From CAG-217 sp963605415 (GTDB lineage Bacteria; Bacillota; Clostridia; Oscillospirales; Acutalibacteraceae), in the NCBI GenBank assembly GCA_963605415.1, contig CAVCUL010000002.1, positions 62,001 to 126,000 on the forward strand: a DNA stretch of 64,000 bases. Direction: 5' to 3'. Under the pieces are notes generated by a model. The model did no database searches, was not told the origin of the DNA, and saw only the letters and a program-made list of their open reading frames with translations. Both the position numbers and the translations under genes were made by a program. Every line of letters begins with the position of its first letter. The first letter of the stretch is position 1. Positions 48,644 to 58,140 of this stretch are shown here, piece after piece.

Positions 48644-50194
48644 TCATTTTTTTAGCACCACGGTGGTGACGGAACGGGCGGGCAGTGTAAAGGCGTCGGC
48701 AGTGGTGCCGGTGTCTGTCTTTGCCAGGTCGTTGTCCTTGTCGGTCACATAGGTGGTGTGGCGGGTGTAGCCGTCCAGCGCCAGGGTGGTGCTGCGGGCC
48801 TTATCCGTGTTGTTGATGAATACGGCGGTGACGGTGTCGTCCGGGTTTTTGAACGCCACGGACTGCACATCGCTCAGTTCTTCCGGCAGGGTAATGCCAA
48901 TGCGCACGCTGCCCTCGTCGGTGAATTTGGAGAAGTTGCCCAGTACCCACAGTCGCTTGGAGGTTTCTACTTTATGGGTGTCTTTGTCCAGGTAAACCAG
49001 ACCGTCGGTGTAGCCGCCAAAGGCGCAAGCGGTCCACCAGTCCCATTCTACCGCGTTCAGTACCGTCAGATCCTGCTGAATGATCCCGGCCAGCGCCAGG
49101 CCGTATTCCATACCCAGGCCGCTGTCCATACCGTTCTTTTGGATCAGGTCGTACACGCCGCTGTTTTGGTCGTCGGTCATTTGGCAGTATTCCGTCAGCG
49201 CCAGTTTATAGTTGTCGCCGTAGGTGGCGGCCATGGCGTCGGCAAAGGCCTGTTTCTCCTCCGGGCTGGCCCAGTAGGAATGGAGCGCCAGCGTGGGTAT
49301 GCCCTTGCGCAGGGCGCTGTTTTTCAGCCCGTTGACGCCGCTTTTGCCAAACATAGTCTTTAGGTATGCCATACAGGTGTCCGTGCCGATGTGGCCGCTC
49401 TCCCAGCCCTCCAGTTGGCAGCCCTTTAGGGCGTTCTCTTGTTCCATTTGTTCCAAAAACACCTTGTACAGGTCCCGGCATTGGGTCTTGGAGTAGTAGC
49501 AGCCCTCCTGCTTGGCGGTGCCGTCTTCATAGCCTCGCCAGCTCCATTCCGGCTCGTTAATGGGGGACAGACCGGTGACCCGATACCCGGCCTCTGTAAA
49601 GTGCTTGGCGCAGGCAATGCTGTACTTGGCAAAGTCCGCGTACCGTTCCGGCTCCAGGTTGGTCACATATTTTTCATCGTCCGGAAGGTAGTCGCAGTAG
49701 GCTTTGCCGTTGGTGGTGTAGAACACCGGTGCACTGTTGGAGAATAGGGTCACCCGCAGGTCTTTGTTCATACTCTTGGCCAGAGCCAGTGCTTTTTGCG
49801 CCGCTGCGTCCCGCTCCCAGTGGTAGTTGCCGTTCTTGTCTATAAAAGCCTCTGCCCGTCGATTCTGGTCGGTAATGGTGGTGTCATCCTGAGAGCCGGC
49901 ACCCAGGTTGTAACGGTAAATATTCAGACCGATGCCGCTTTCCTCATCATACAGAAGAGAGAGGATTTCTTTGGCGTCGGCCCAGTCACCCACCTCCTGG
50001 CTCCACCAGCAGGCGGAAGCGCCAAAACCGTTCAATGTCTGGTAAGCGGCAGCAGGTTCAATGGTGATGGTCTTAACCTGTGTGGTGGCTGTAGGCGATG
50101 TACCGCCAGAGGTACCGGCGGTGCAACCGGCCAGCAGGGCGGTGGCACACAGGGCAGCGGTTACTTTTTGTAAGCGTTTGGTTTTTGCAGTCAT
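48644..50194 (-). CDS. GH30-family glycoside hydrolase lipoprotein
   Basis: A 516-residue lipoprotein; lipobox ALLAGCTAG (Cys about 24). The enzyme starts YQTLNGFGASACWWSQEVGDW, as in endo-beta-1,6-galactanase-like GH30 proteins. The acid/base is the Glu of LSPINEPEWSW (about 211) and the nucleophile the Glu of LALTEYCQM (about 332), both on expected strands of the barrel; a beta-sandwich typical of GH30 ends the protein (TLPARSVTTVVLKK). It is co-transcribed with a GPH symporter 23 nt upstream, so released sugar is probably imported directly. A galactan or xylan side chain is the likely target; among GH30 activities the beta-1,6-galactanase type fits the N-terminal motif best, which is inference. 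Confidence 0.85.
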   Translation of the reverse strand: MTAKTKRLQKVTAALCATALLAGCTAGTSGGTSPTATTQVKTITIEPAAAYQTLNGFGASACWWSQEVGDWADAKEILSLLYDEESGIGLNIYRYNLGAGSQDDTTITDQNRRAEAFIDKNGNYHWERDAAAQKALALAKSMNKDLRVTLFSNSAPVFYTTNGKAYCDYLPDDEKYVTNLEPERYADFAKYSIACAKHFTEAGYRVTGLSPINEPEWSWRGYEDGTAKQEGCYYSKTQCRDLYKVFLEQMEQENALKGCQLEGWESGHIGTDTCMAYLKTMFGKSGVNGLKNSALRKGIPTLALHSYWASPEEKQAFADAMAATYGDNYKLALTEYCQMTDDQNSGVYDLIQKNGMDSGLGMEYGLALAGIIQQDLTVLNAVEWDWWTACAFGGYTDGLVYLDKDTHKVETSKRLWVLGNFSKFTDEGSVRIGITLPEELSDVQSVAFKNPDDTVTAVFINNTDKARSTTLALDGYTRHTTYVTDKDNDLAKTDTGTTADAFTLPARSVTTVVLKK

Positions 50195-50217
50195 TTTTCT
50201 TTTGTCCTTATGTTTAT

Positions 50218-51696
50218 TTAATCTGCAATGGTAATGCCTTTTTTCTCTCTTTGCGCTGCCAGCTCCGTTTCCATCTTTTCACGGAATTCGCCGGTTAGGT
50301 TGTAGAAGAACATGGGAATAATGCACACCAGTAGGCTGATGGCCGGGATCAGCGATACCACGCTGAACATGCCGTTGCGTACGCCATGACTCATCAGCAG
50401 CGGATTGGCAGTCACAGAGGCGTTAATGGTGCTGACATCCAGATCCACAACAATATACATCAGGATAATAAAGGATGTGCTCAGTGCAGCCCCCAGCTTG
50501 CTGACAAAGCTCTGAATGGCAGAGCCCATACCGGTGAGCCGGGTGCCGGTTTTCCATTCCATATAATCCAGACAGTCGCCGATCATGGCAAAGGCGCACA
50601 CATTAATGGCACCGCAGGGCACGCAGCTGAGCACCAAAAACGGCACGCAGGCCCAAAAATGTTGGTAACCGATGCACCACATAATCAGGCTGGACACGGC
50701 ACCCAGTAAGCTGGTGGAAATGATAATTTGCTTGTAATTGAATTTCTTAAACAGCGCCGGCATTAGCAGCATGGCACCGAACATACCCGCGGCACTGGCC
50801 ACGCTGAACACGGTGCTTACCAGAGAAATATTGCCCTGCAGTGCCGCCTCCTGCTCTGCGGCAGAAAGCCCGGACAGGTCTTTGCCGATATAGAAACTGT
50901 AGCGGGCGGCGTGCACTGCGCCGGCTTGGTACATATATCGGGCGGCGGAGAGAATGCCCATCAGTGCCGTAAGCATTAAGGGCTTGCAGGTGAGAATTAA
51001 CTTCAGTGCAGAGGGCTGGTTCTTGTCTTTCTTCGGCGGAATGGGAATGTTTACCCGCTCCTTAGCCTTAAAATACACCCGGATAAACAGTAGATTGCCC
51101 ACAATGGCGCAAAACAGGGCAATGCACATATACTTGGTTTTTTCCAGCTCTGTGCCGGACAAATTAAACTTGGGCAGAATAAAGCCCAGTACCATAAAGA
51201 ACGCAGTAGGTACGGCAGAACCCACGCCGTTGGCCGTACGGGCCTTGCTGATAATACCGCCCCGCTCGTCCGCATTGGGCGTTAAGGCATTGGGCAGCGC
51301 CCAGAAGGGCACATCCGATGCGGTATAGATCATACCCCAGGCCACATACGTAACGGCAGCGTAGATCATCTTGGCTGTATCGCTGATGTTGGGCGCGTAG
51401 AACAGCAGCACCGTCAGTATGGCAATGGGAATGGGTGTGTAAATCAGATACGGCTTCATCTTGCCGTTCTTGGGATTGGCGTGGTCCATAATATAGCCCA
51501 TAATCGGGTCGTTAATGGCGTCCCACACCCGTGCCAGCAACATGAGCAGTAGCACAAACAGCGGCGTCAGCTTCAGCACGCTGATGTAAAAGTCCGAGAT
51601 ATAACTGCTCATAATGGCATAGACCATGCCCTGACCCAGTGCGCCGACGCAATAGGCCATCCATTCTTTTTTCGGTACATGATTTGCAGAATCCAT
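50218..51696 (-). CDS. GPH-family glycoside/pentoside/hexuronide:cation symporter
   Basis: A 492-residue membrane protein with about 12 spans of the MelB/GPH family. Characteristic are the start KKEWMAYCVGALGQGMVY, DAINDPIMGYIMDHANPKNGKMKPYLIY (Asp residues for cation and sugar binding, about 60-87) and DCLDYMEWKTGTRLTGMGSAIQSF in the second half (about 380-400). It should import a glycoside or a short oligosaccharide with sodium or protons. It is the first gene of a two-gene operon with the GH30 lipoprotein. The ATG follows AGAGGGGG. The sugar cannot be read from sequence. Confidence 0.9.
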   Translation of the reverse strand: MDSANHVPKKEWMAYCVGALGQGMVYAIMSSYISDFYISVLKLTPLFVLLLMLLARVWDAINDPIMGYIMDHANPKNGKMKPYLIYTPIPIAILTVLLFYAPNISDTAKMIYAAVTYVAWGMIYTASDVPFWALPNALTPNADERGGIISKARTANGVGSAVPTAFFMVLGFILPKFNLSGTELEKTKYMCIALFCAIVGNLLFIRVYFKAKERVNIPIPPKKDKNQPSALKLILTCKPLMLTALMGILSAARYMYQAGAVHAARYSFYIGKDLSGLSAAEQEAALQGNISLVSTVFSVASAAGMFGAMLLMPALFKKFNYKQIIISTSLLGAVSSLIMWCIGYQHFWACVPFLVLSCVPCGAINVCAFAMIGDCLDYMEWKTGTRLTGMGSAIQSFVSKLGAALSTSFIILMYIVVDLDVSTINASVTANPLLMSHGVRNGMFSVVSLIPAISLLVCIIPMFFYNLTGEFREKMETELAAQREKKGITIAD

Positions 51697-51746
51697 GTAA
51701 CCGTCCCCCTCTGCATTTGATTTTCAGAATAAAATATTCCAATACT

Positions 51747-51776
51747 AAGATACCATAGCTATCTGCCTGCCGTCAA
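51747..51776 (-). promoter_or_regulatory. Possible promoter of the GPH/GH30 operon
   Basis: On the minus strand TTGACG (51776-51771), 18-nt spacer, TATCTT (51752-51747). A weak match, placed suitably before the symporter gene. Confidence 0.35.
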
Positions 51777-51831
51777 TGGGGAATATATAGAATTTGCATG
51801 AAAATAACCGAAATTTTGCACAGAATGGAAG

Positions 51832-51860
51832 TAGTCAACGCCGCGCAAATATGCTACAAT
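51832..51860 (+). promoter_or_regulatory. Possible promoter of the HAD/protease operon
   Basis: TACAAT (51855-51860) preceded by TGC as an extended -10; the -35 region (TAGTCA, 51832) is poor. Placed 36 nt before the start of the HAD gene. Confidence 0.4.
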
Positions 51861-51895
51861 GGGTTTGTTACGATCAAGCAGAGGATGTGAGCCGA

Positions 51896-52732
51896 ATGAA
51901 TATAAAACTGATTGCTATGGATTTGGATGGTACCCTGATGCTGCCGGATCACCAAAGTGTGGGCGATGTTACTCGCCGGGCGCTGGCTGCCTGCCACCAA
52001 AAGGGCGTGCGCCTGGCACTGGCTACCGGGCGCACGCTGGCATTGACAGAGCCGGTACAGGCTCAGCTGCCTTTTTTAGATTATGTTGTATTCAGCAACG
52101 GCGCCGGCGTATGGGATATAAAGAACAAAAAGCTCCTTTACAGCGACCCGATGGATTTGGCAGACGCTCGGCAGATCTGCGCCTATTTGGACAGCCGACC
52201 GGTGTACTATGAATTCTACGCTGACGGTGTGCCGGTGGCTCCTGCGCGATGCAATGGCATGGCACGATTGGACGGTGTGCCGGACGGCTTTGTGGACGAA
52301 TTGTTGGAAAAAGTGATATACCAAGACAGTGTGGCAGAGACACTGAAGAATATGACGGTGGAAAAGCTCAATCTCTTTACCATACCGACGGAAGAGAACC
52401 GGGCGCTGCGCGCCTTTTTGCAAACCATGGACGGCGTGGAGATTACCTCTTCTATCGGCTGCAATATAGAGGCAGGCAAGGTGGGCACCAGCAAGGCCAC
52501 GGCCCTGGCTGCGCTTTGCAGGCAGCAGGGATGGGATCCGGCTCAGGTGATGTGCTTTGGCGACAGCGGCAACGATGTGGATATGCTGCGCTACTGCGGT
52601 CAGTCCTATGCTATGGAAAACGGTACGGATGCAGCCAAGACGGCGGCGCGCTTTGTGGCGCCGTCCAATGACCGGGAGGGGTTGGCGCAGGTGATTCGAC
52701 AGAAACTGTTAGAGGGCAACACAGATGAATAA
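51896..52732 (+). CDS. HAD-superfamily phosphatase, Cof type
   Basis: A 278-residue phosphatase. Motif I is IAMDLDGTLM (nucleophile Asp about residue 8), motif II ATGRT, motif III with the Lys of GTSKATAL (about 204), and motif IV CFGDSGNDVDMLRYCG (about 225). The cap between about 85 and 195 is of the C2B Cof type. Such enzymes dephosphorylate sugar phosphates, pyridoxal phosphate and similar small compounds, with broad and overlapping specificity. The start at ATG 51896 fits the family's MNIKLIAMDLDGT; the open frame extends upstream but without homology. The stop lies in an 8-nt overlap (ATGAATAA) with the following small membrane gene. Confidence 0.9.
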   Translation: MNIKLIAMDLDGTLMLPDHQSVGDVTRRALAACHQKGVRLALATGRTLALTEPVQAQLPFLDYVVFSNGAGVWDIKNKKLLYSDPMDLADARQICAYLDSRPVYYEFYADGVPVAPARCNGMARLDGVPDGFVDELLEKVIYQDSVAETLKNMTVEKLNLFTIPTEENRALRAFLQTMDGVEITSSIGCNIEAGKVGTSKATALAALCRQQGWDPAQVMCFGDSGNDVDMLRYCGQSYAMENGTDAAKTAARFVAPSNDREGLAQVIRQKLLEGNTDE

Positions 52733-52910
52733 CAAGAAGATTGCCACCATTGTGGTGGTGTTTGTAATCGTATTTTTGGTATTGGCGCTGGGGATTGGCT
52801 TTTTCAGTGCCATTCCGTTGGTGGGCAAGTGGATTGCCTTTGTACTGGCCTGCCTGCTGGTGGTGTTTACCGGCGTGTTCTTTTGGTTGGCCGGGAGACG
52901 GAACCCATGA
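52725..52910 (+). CDS. Small two-span membrane protein (61 aa)
   Basis: A 61-residue protein with two hydrophobic segments (ATIVVVFVIVFLVLALGIG and WIAFVLACLLVVFTGVFFW) joined by FFSAIPLVGK, ending GRRNP. It overlaps the HAD gene by 8 nt and the protease gene by 4 nt (ATGA), which supports it as a real, coupled gene. No family is recognised. Its position just before a large exported subtilase suggests a helper in membrane placement or immunity-like control, but there is no direct evidence. Confidence 0.65.
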   Translation: MNNKKIATIVVVFVIVFLVLALGIGFFSAIPLVGKWIAFVLACLLVVFTGVFFWLAGRRNP

Positions 52911-55900
52911 TCCGCAGGTATGCCCGGCGGAGCATGGCGCTGCTGCTGGTGCTGGCACTTCTTGTGAGTATGCTGGCCGCAGCCCTGCCGCTGGTTGAAA
53001 AAACAAAAACAGCCTCCGGTTCCTTTGCCACTGCGTACACAGCTTTGTTAAAGAAGGCGCCGGTGGCGCAGACGGATTTGGATCAGGAGCCGTATGGCTT
53101 GTGCCGTTTGTTGGTGACCGGATACAGTGGCAAGGATTATGGCGCTGTGGCAACGGCGGTAACAGATGGATTGGCCATTCTGCAATATGAGACCCCGGCC
53201 GCCGCACGCAAGGCGGCAACATTGCTGCAGAAGGACGGCGCCGAGGCAGAGCCGGACAGCTTGTGCCAGCTGGAAACAGACACGGATTTAACCGGCAATT
53301 TGTGTGACTGGGCAAGTGAGATGGTGGGTACCACTGCTTTTTGTGCCCGGCGGCAGATTCCCGGGCAGTCGGTGGTGGTTGCCCAGATTGATACCGGCTT
53401 TATGCTGGAACATCCGGCACTGCAGGGACGGTTGGTATCGGATGGCATAGACCTGTCCGGCGACGGCCGTTCCAATGCAGGGTATGATACCAAACGGCAG
53501 GGTTCCTCTTACTGGCACGCCACAGCGGTGGCCTCCGTGTTGGTGGGGAATACAGATGAAAATGTACAGATTTTACCTTACAAAGTGGTTCGTTTCGGCA
53601 GCAATGCCTGTGCGGCCTCTGCAGTCTTGGCTGCTATGGAGGACGCCATGGCCAAAGGTGCCCGGGTGCTGAATATGAGCCTGAGCACCAGCGAAAATCG
53701 GGCGGCGTTTGCCGCTATGATGGATAAGGCTGCTGCACTTGGTGTGGCGGTGTGCTGCTCAGCCGGTAATGACAGTGCACAGATTGGCAATCGCTATCCT
53801 TCGGCACTGCCCCAGGCTATTACCATTAGTGCAGTGACGGCGGACAAAACAGCCGCCGGCTTTTCCAATTACGGCGAGCTTGTTGATTTTTGTGCGCCCG
53901 GCAGTCACATTACCGTGGCGACCATAGACAGCAATGGTCAGCCGGCCGCCACCACAGCCTCCGGCACTTCGCTGTCCTGTCCTTATGGGGCGGCCTGCTG
54001 TGCGTTGTTGCTGAGTCTGCACCCGGACCTGACTCCGGACCAGCTAAATGCGCTGCTGCAGGAAAGCGCAGAGGACCTGGGTGACCCGGGCTTTGATCCG
54101 ATTTACGGCAATGGGCTGCTGCGCCTGGACAACCTGACCCAAACCGGCACCACAGGCGACCTAACCTACACCCTGACCCTGCCGGAGGGCACGCTGGAGC
54201 TGACCGGCACCGGCGACAGTGCGGATTATGACTGTGCGTCTGCAACGCCCTGGGCACTATGGGCAGAGAAATTGCAGCAGATAACGGTGGCAGATACAGT
54301 GATCGGGCTGGGAGATTATAGCTTTTCCGGTTGCCAAAGCGCGGCGTTTACGCTACCGGAGACCTTGCAGCGGTTGGGTGCCTATGTGTTTGAAAATTGT
54401 AAAAATCTGGAGACTGTTACTTTGCCCCGTGCGGTGGAGAAGGTGGGCGCCGGTGCTTTTTTCGGGTGTGCGTCGCTGACGGTTCAAGGCTGGCAAAACA
54501 CCCCGGCACCACGGGCCGCGGCTGCGGCAGGGGTAGCATTTTTCTCCCTGGGGTGTGTGCATAATTATGTATGTAAGATCTTGCGACCCACAGATACGGA
54601 CCCGGGCAGCCTGAGCTATACCTGTGCCGTGTGTGGCGATACTTATACGGAGCCCTATACCCAGCCGCAGCTGCTGGGTAGCGGCACCTGTGGCAAGGGT
54701 GTAACCTGGACCTGCTATGCCACCGGCCAGCTGGAGATCAGCGGCACCGGGCGGCTGTCTGTCTATAGCGGCAGTGCGGCGCCTTGGGCTGCCTATGCGG
54801 ATACGGTGAACAGTGTGTTTATCGGCGACCAGGTGACCGGTGTGTCCGGTTATGCTTTTGCAGCTATGCAGCGGGTAACTGCGTTTACTGTCACCGGTGA
54901 CAATTACACAGTGTCCGAGGGCGTGTTATACAGTGCTGATGGCACAGAATTGGTCTGTTATCCCGGTGGTCGGGTGGCTGCGGATTTTACGATTCCAAAT
55001 GGCGTAACCACCGTGTATGCTTCTGCATTTTTGTCTGCCTGGCAGTTACAGCAAGTGGCGAGTGCTTCTTCTGCGCTGACGGTAACGACGGACGGTCTGC
55101 TGTACAGCGAAAACGGGCGCACCCTGATGATGGCGCTGCCCCAGTTTCAGAAGAATACGCTGGTGCTGCGCAAGCCACTGGTGATTGCCGCCGGCGCATT
55201 CTTACTTAACGATACCTTGCGCACGCTGTATGCGACTGCCTCGGTATCCGTAGAGCCGCATGGTCTGGGGGCTGCTTTTGCAGCGGACTTTGTGAGCCGA
55301 CCGCTGACGGTATACGGTTTGCCCGGCTCTGCCTTGGAGACCTATTGCGGTACGTCCATTCCTTTTTATCCAGTCAACAGCGGTGCCTGTGGAGAAAATA
55401 CTGCCTGGCAGTATGATGTAGACACAGCGGTTCTCACTGTCAGCGGCAGTGGGCCGGTGGCGGATTTTGTTACCGGCGCCGCACCCTGGATTTTGTTTGC
55501 CACTGCGGTGCAGCAAGTGATGGTGGAGGACGGCGTAACCGCCCTGCCGGAAAACGGTTTTGCAGACTGCACCGGTCTAACACAGGTAACTCTGGGCAGC
55601 GATATAGAGAAAATCAATGCCAACTGGTTTGCCCATTGTCCGGATTTAACAGAACTGACGGTAACTGCGCCGGATGCAGTGTTTCCGACAACGGCTTTTG
55701 CCGGGGCGGGGGACAGCCTGACCCTGTACGGTTACTATGACACGACGGCGATGGACTATGCCGGGGCGCAGAGCCTGCCCTTTGTGGCGCTGGGCTGTCT
55801 GCACCGTCAATATACGGAAAGCGGTGCAGCGCCTACCTGCACGGCAGGAGTTATCCACAGTCGCACCTGCAGTCGCTGCGGGGCGGATCTGGGTACAGTG

Positions 55901-56896
55901 GAGCTGCCGCCTGCCGGCCATACATATTCAGAAACCATGTTGACAGCGCCCACCTGTACTGAAAGCGGGCAGTCAAGCTATGTCTGCACGGTGTGCGGCG
56001 ACAGCTATACTGCCGATACCCCGGCGTTGGGGCATGACTGGGAGCAACTAACTTATATGGCACCCACTTGCTGCACAGCGGGCAGTGTGCAGCGCCGTTG
56101 CGGCCGCTGCGGTACGGAGGAGATGGAGACCCTGGCACCCACCCAGCCGGAGGGCCATTTTGTGAAGGGCACGGTTACGGACAAGGCCGGTGCGCCGCTG
56201 GAGAATGTGGCAGTGGCGCTGGACGGCACGCCGGTGGCTGTAACCGATGAAAATGGTGTGTTCCTGTTTGAGGGTGTGCCGTGCGGAGACTATACGCTGA
56301 CCTTTACCGGCGACGGCTGCGTATCCCGCAGTGTGTTCCTGATTGTAAACGGCGGCAACACAACAGCACCGACGGCTGTTTTACTGCTGGTGGGAGATCT
56401 GAACGGCGATGGCTATGTAAACGCCAGGGACGATGTGCTGGCCCAGCAGAAAGGTGTGAGCCAAAGTGACGGCGCCAACCTGTCAGTGAACCGGTCGCTG
56501 CCGGAGATTACGCTGGATCGGCTGTATGGGGCGCAGTCTACCATAGGTGTACTGTACATTCGTCAGCAGGCGGAGACAGGCAGCACATACCGCCGCCGAT
56601 TTGAGGTGAATGTGCGCGCCTTTAACGAGTACCGAGTGGTGGATTGCGGCTTCCTGTACGGCAAGGACATGACTGCGGAAGATCTGGTGCCCGAGCGGGT
56701 CGGCACTGTGAATGCGAATGGATTTACAGTAAAGCGAATGACCGCCGCCTGCACCGTCGGCCAAAAGGTGCTGCTGTACGGCTCAACGGCTTGTACCGGG
56801 CAGGTGAGTGCGCGTTTTTACATCACTTACACCAACGGCGTCATGACCAAAACTTATTTGAGCGAGGTGTGCATCTATGATTATGATGAAGCCTAA
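52907..56896 (+). CDS. Large exported subtilase with LRR-like, Cys-rich and dockerin-like C-terminal regions
   Basis: A 1329-residue surface protein starting at ATG 52907 in the ATGA overlap. Signal peptide or anchor (MALLLVLALLVSMLAAALP) is followed by an S8 protease domain with Asp in VVAQIDTGFM (about 160), His in SYWHATAVASVL (about 203), Asn in SAGNDS (about 287) and Ser in ASGTSLSCPYGAACC (about 352). Next come BspA-like leucine-rich repeats (VTLPRAVEKVGAGAFFGCASL and relatives, about 420-960), CxxC repeats (CAVCGDTY, CSRCGADL, CTVCGDSY, CGRCGTEE), a carboxypeptidase-regulatory/CnaB-like beta domain (KGTVTDKAGAPLENVAVALDG, about 1087) and one calcium-loop half of a dockerin (DLNGDGYVNARDDVLAQQ, about 1165). 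The catalytic triad looks intact. Substrate unknown. It overlaps the DUF523 gene by 20 nt. Confidence 0.85.
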   Translation: MIRRYARRSMALLLVLALLVSMLAAALPLVEKTKTASGSFATAYTALLKKAPVAQTDLDQEPYGLCRLLVTGYSGKDYGAVATAVTDGLAILQYETPAAARKAATLLQKDGAEAEPDSLCQLETDTDLTGNLCDWASEMVGTTAFCARRQIPGQSVVVAQIDTGFMLEHPALQGRLVSDGIDLSGDGRSNAGYDTKRQGSSYWHATAVASVLVGNTDENVQILPYKVVRFGSNACAASAVLAAMEDAMAKGARVLNMSLSTSENRAAFAAMMDKAAALGVAVCCSAGNDSAQIGNRYPSALPQAITISAVTADKTAAGFSNYGELVDFCAPGSHITVATIDSNGQPAATTASGTSLSCPYGAACCALLLSLHPDLTPDQLNALLQESAEDLGDPGFDPIYGNGLLRLDNLTQTGTTGDLTYTLTLPEGTLELTGTGDSADYDCASATPWALWAEKLQQITVADTVIGLGDYSFSGCQSAAFTLPETLQRLGAYVFENCKNLETVTLPRAVEKVGAGAFFGCASLTVQGWQNTPAPRAAAAAGVAFFSLGCVHNYVCKILRPTDTDPGSLSYTCAVCGDTYTEPYTQPQLLGSGTCGKGVTWTCYATGQLEISGTGRLSVYSGSAAPWAAYADTVNSVFIGDQVTGVSGYAFAAMQRVTAFTVTGDNYTVSEGVLYSADGTELVCYPGGRVAADFTIPNGVTTVYASAFLSAWQLQQVASASSALTVTTDGLLYSENGRTLMMALPQFQKNTLVLRKPLVIAAGAFLLNDTLRTLYATASVSVEPHGLGAAFAADFVSRPLTVYGLPGSALETYCGTSIPFYPVNSGACGENTAWQYDVDTAVLTVSGSGPVADFVTGAAPWILFATAVQQVMVEDGVTALPENGFADCTGLTQVTLGSDIEKINANWFAHCPDLTELTVTAPDAVFPTTAFAGAGDSLTLYGYYDTTAMDYAGAQSLPFVALGCLHRQYTESGAAPTCTAGVIHSRTCSRCGADLGTVELPPAGHTYSETMLTAPTCTESGQSSYVCTVCGDSYTADTPALGHDWEQLTYMAPTCCTAGSVQRRCGRCGTEEMETLAPTQPEGHFVKGTVTDKAGAPLENVAVALDGTPVAVTDENGVFLFEGVPCGDYTLTFTGDGCVSRSVFLIVNGGNTTAPTAVLLLVGDLNGDGYVNARDDVLAQQKGVSQSDGANLSVNRSLPEITLDRLYGAQSTIGVLYIRQQAETGSTYRRRFEVNVRAFNEYRVVDCGFLYGKDMTAEDLVPERVGTVNANGFTVKRMTAACTVGQKVLLYGSTACTGQVSARFYITYTNGVMTKTYLSEVCIYDYDEA

Positions 56897-57344
56897 ATTG
56901 TTGGTTTCTGCCTGTCTTTTGGGCGAAAACTGCAAGTACAGCGGCGGCAATAACGCAAACGCGCAGGTGCAGGCACTGGCACAGTATTTTCATCTAATCC
57001 CGGTGTGCCCGGAGTGCTTCGGCGGGCTGCCCATTCCGCGAGAACCCAGCGAAATTCTCGACGGCTGCGTGGTGAGCAAAAGCGGCGCAGATGTAACGGC
57101 TGCCTTTGCGGACGGGGCGGAAAAGACCCTGTATATTGCTGAAGAAGAAAATTGTGGTTTGGCACTGCTTAAGGAGCGCAGCCCGTCCTGCGGCAGTCAC
57201 TTTGTCTATGACGGCAGCTTTACCGGCACGGTAGTGCAGGGACAGGGTGTAACGGCGGCGCTTTTGGCCGGGCGCGGGATAGAATTGTTCAGCGAGGAGA
57301 CTGTGGATCGCCTGCTTTTTCTGTACGGGCCGGAGGAGATGTAA
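56877..57344 (+). CDS. DUF523 family protein
   Basis: A 155-residue cytoplasmic protein with the DUF523 hallmarks: LVSACLLGENCKYSGGNN (Cys about residue 13 and 19), VCPECFGGLPIPREPSEI, a run of small strands, and LKERSPSCGSHFVYDG near residue 100. Several cysteines are conserved in the family and suggest metal or cluster binding; activity is not known to me. The first ATG (56877), 9 nt after GAGGTG, overlaps the end of the protease gene by 20 nt; ATGs at 56883 and 56886 are possible starts too. It is the last gene of its operon. Confidence 0.85.
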   Translation: MIMMKPKLLVSACLLGENCKYSGGNNANAQVQALAQYFHLIPVCPECFGGLPIPREPSEILDGCVVSKSGADVTAAFADGAEKTLYIAEEENCGLALLKERSPSCGSHFVYDGSFTGTVVQGQGVTAALLAGRGIELFSEETVDRLLFLYGPEEM

Positions 57345-57372
57345 AAACTTGCCTTTTTTTGCGCCCTCGGCG

Positions 57373-57401
57373 TTGACAATGCCCGGCGTCTAAAGTATAA
57401 T
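57373..57401 (+). promoter_or_regulatory. Promoter of the lipoprotein gene
   Basis: TTGACA (57373-57378), 17-nt spacer, TATAAT (57396-57401): perfect consensus, 29 nt before the ATG at 57430. Confidence 0.9.
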
Positions 57402-57429
57402 GCAGGTAAAGAAAGTGAGGGCTTTTATT

Positions 57430-57930
57430 ATGAAAAAATGGGTAACCCTTTGCTTGGCGGCTTTGCTGCTGCTGGGCGTATTTGCCGGCTGCACCAAGGG
57501 TGGTTCTGACGGTGAGACTACTGCTGCGGAGACCACCACTTCTCCCTTAGAGACCAAGTCCGCTGCCATCACCGGTAACACAGCCATTCGCCTGCTGGAC
57601 AGCTTTTCTAAAAAAGAGTTGGGCCTGGAGGATGTGGACAAAAAGAAATATGAATTTATGCTCAGCACCGTTGGCTCTGAAATTGAGGGCAAAAAGTATG
57701 TTCGTGCCGAGGCCGGCTATATGGATCAGACCGGCAAGGACGAGAACGGCAAGCCGATTTATCAGATGAAGTCTTATAAAACCTTCTATATTGCCTACGA
57801 CGGCAAGACTTTGCTCATCGATCAAGGCAACGGCAAGTACAAGACGCTGAAGATCGATCAGGCGAGACTGGATAAAGTGACTACTACGCAGGCCAGCACC
57901 CAAAAGGAGAGTACCACAAAAAAGAAATAA
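57430..57930 (+). CDS. Putative lipoprotein of unknown function (166 aa)
   Basis: The start is ATG 57430, with GAGG 9 nt upstream, just behind a consensus promoter. A lipobox LGVFAGCTKG (Cys about 21) is followed by a Thr/Glu-rich linker (DGETTAAETTTSP), a compact domain with strands KYEFMLSTVGSEIEGKKYVR, a Tyr-rich YKTFYIAYDGKTLLIDQG, and a Thr/Lys-rich tail. No domain family is recognised. It is monocistronic, between its own promoter and a terminator, so a free-standing role at the cell surface is likely. Confidence 0.75.
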   Translation: MKKWVTLCLAALLLLGVFAGCTKGGSDGETTAAETTTSPLETKSAAITGNTAIRLLDSFSKKELGLEDVDKKKYEFMLSTVGSEIEGKKYVRAEAGYMDQTGKDENGKPIYQMKSYKTFYIAYDGKTLLIDQGNGKYKTLKIDQARLDKVTTTQASTQKESTTKKK

Positions 57931-57957
57931 GCGACAGACAACAGAATTTTTGTCTGC

Positions 57958-58012
57958 AATCGGCGGCAAATTGTGAAGAAATTCCGATTTGACCGCCGAT
58001 TTTTTGTATTTT
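57958..58012 (+). terminator. Terminator of the lipoprotein gene
   Basis: AATCGGCGG (57958-57966) pairs with CCGCCGATT (57993-58001), then TTTTGTATTTTTT. Confidence 0.8.
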
Positions 58013-58077
58013 TTACCAGTATTTTTGCCCCCTTGGTGGCGTTATTTTAAGATTATGTAAAAAGCACTGCACTGGTG

Positions 58078-58105
58078 TTGCCTTTTGAAAAATTTGTGGT
58101 AAAAT
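58078..58105 (+). promoter_or_regulatory. Probable pyk promoter
   Basis: TTGCCT (58078-58083), 16-nt spacer, TAAAAT (58100-58105), 36 nt before the pyk ATG. Confidence 0.5.
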
Positions 58106-58140
58106 GAGACTGGAATTATGGAAACAAGGAGTCTTAACCC

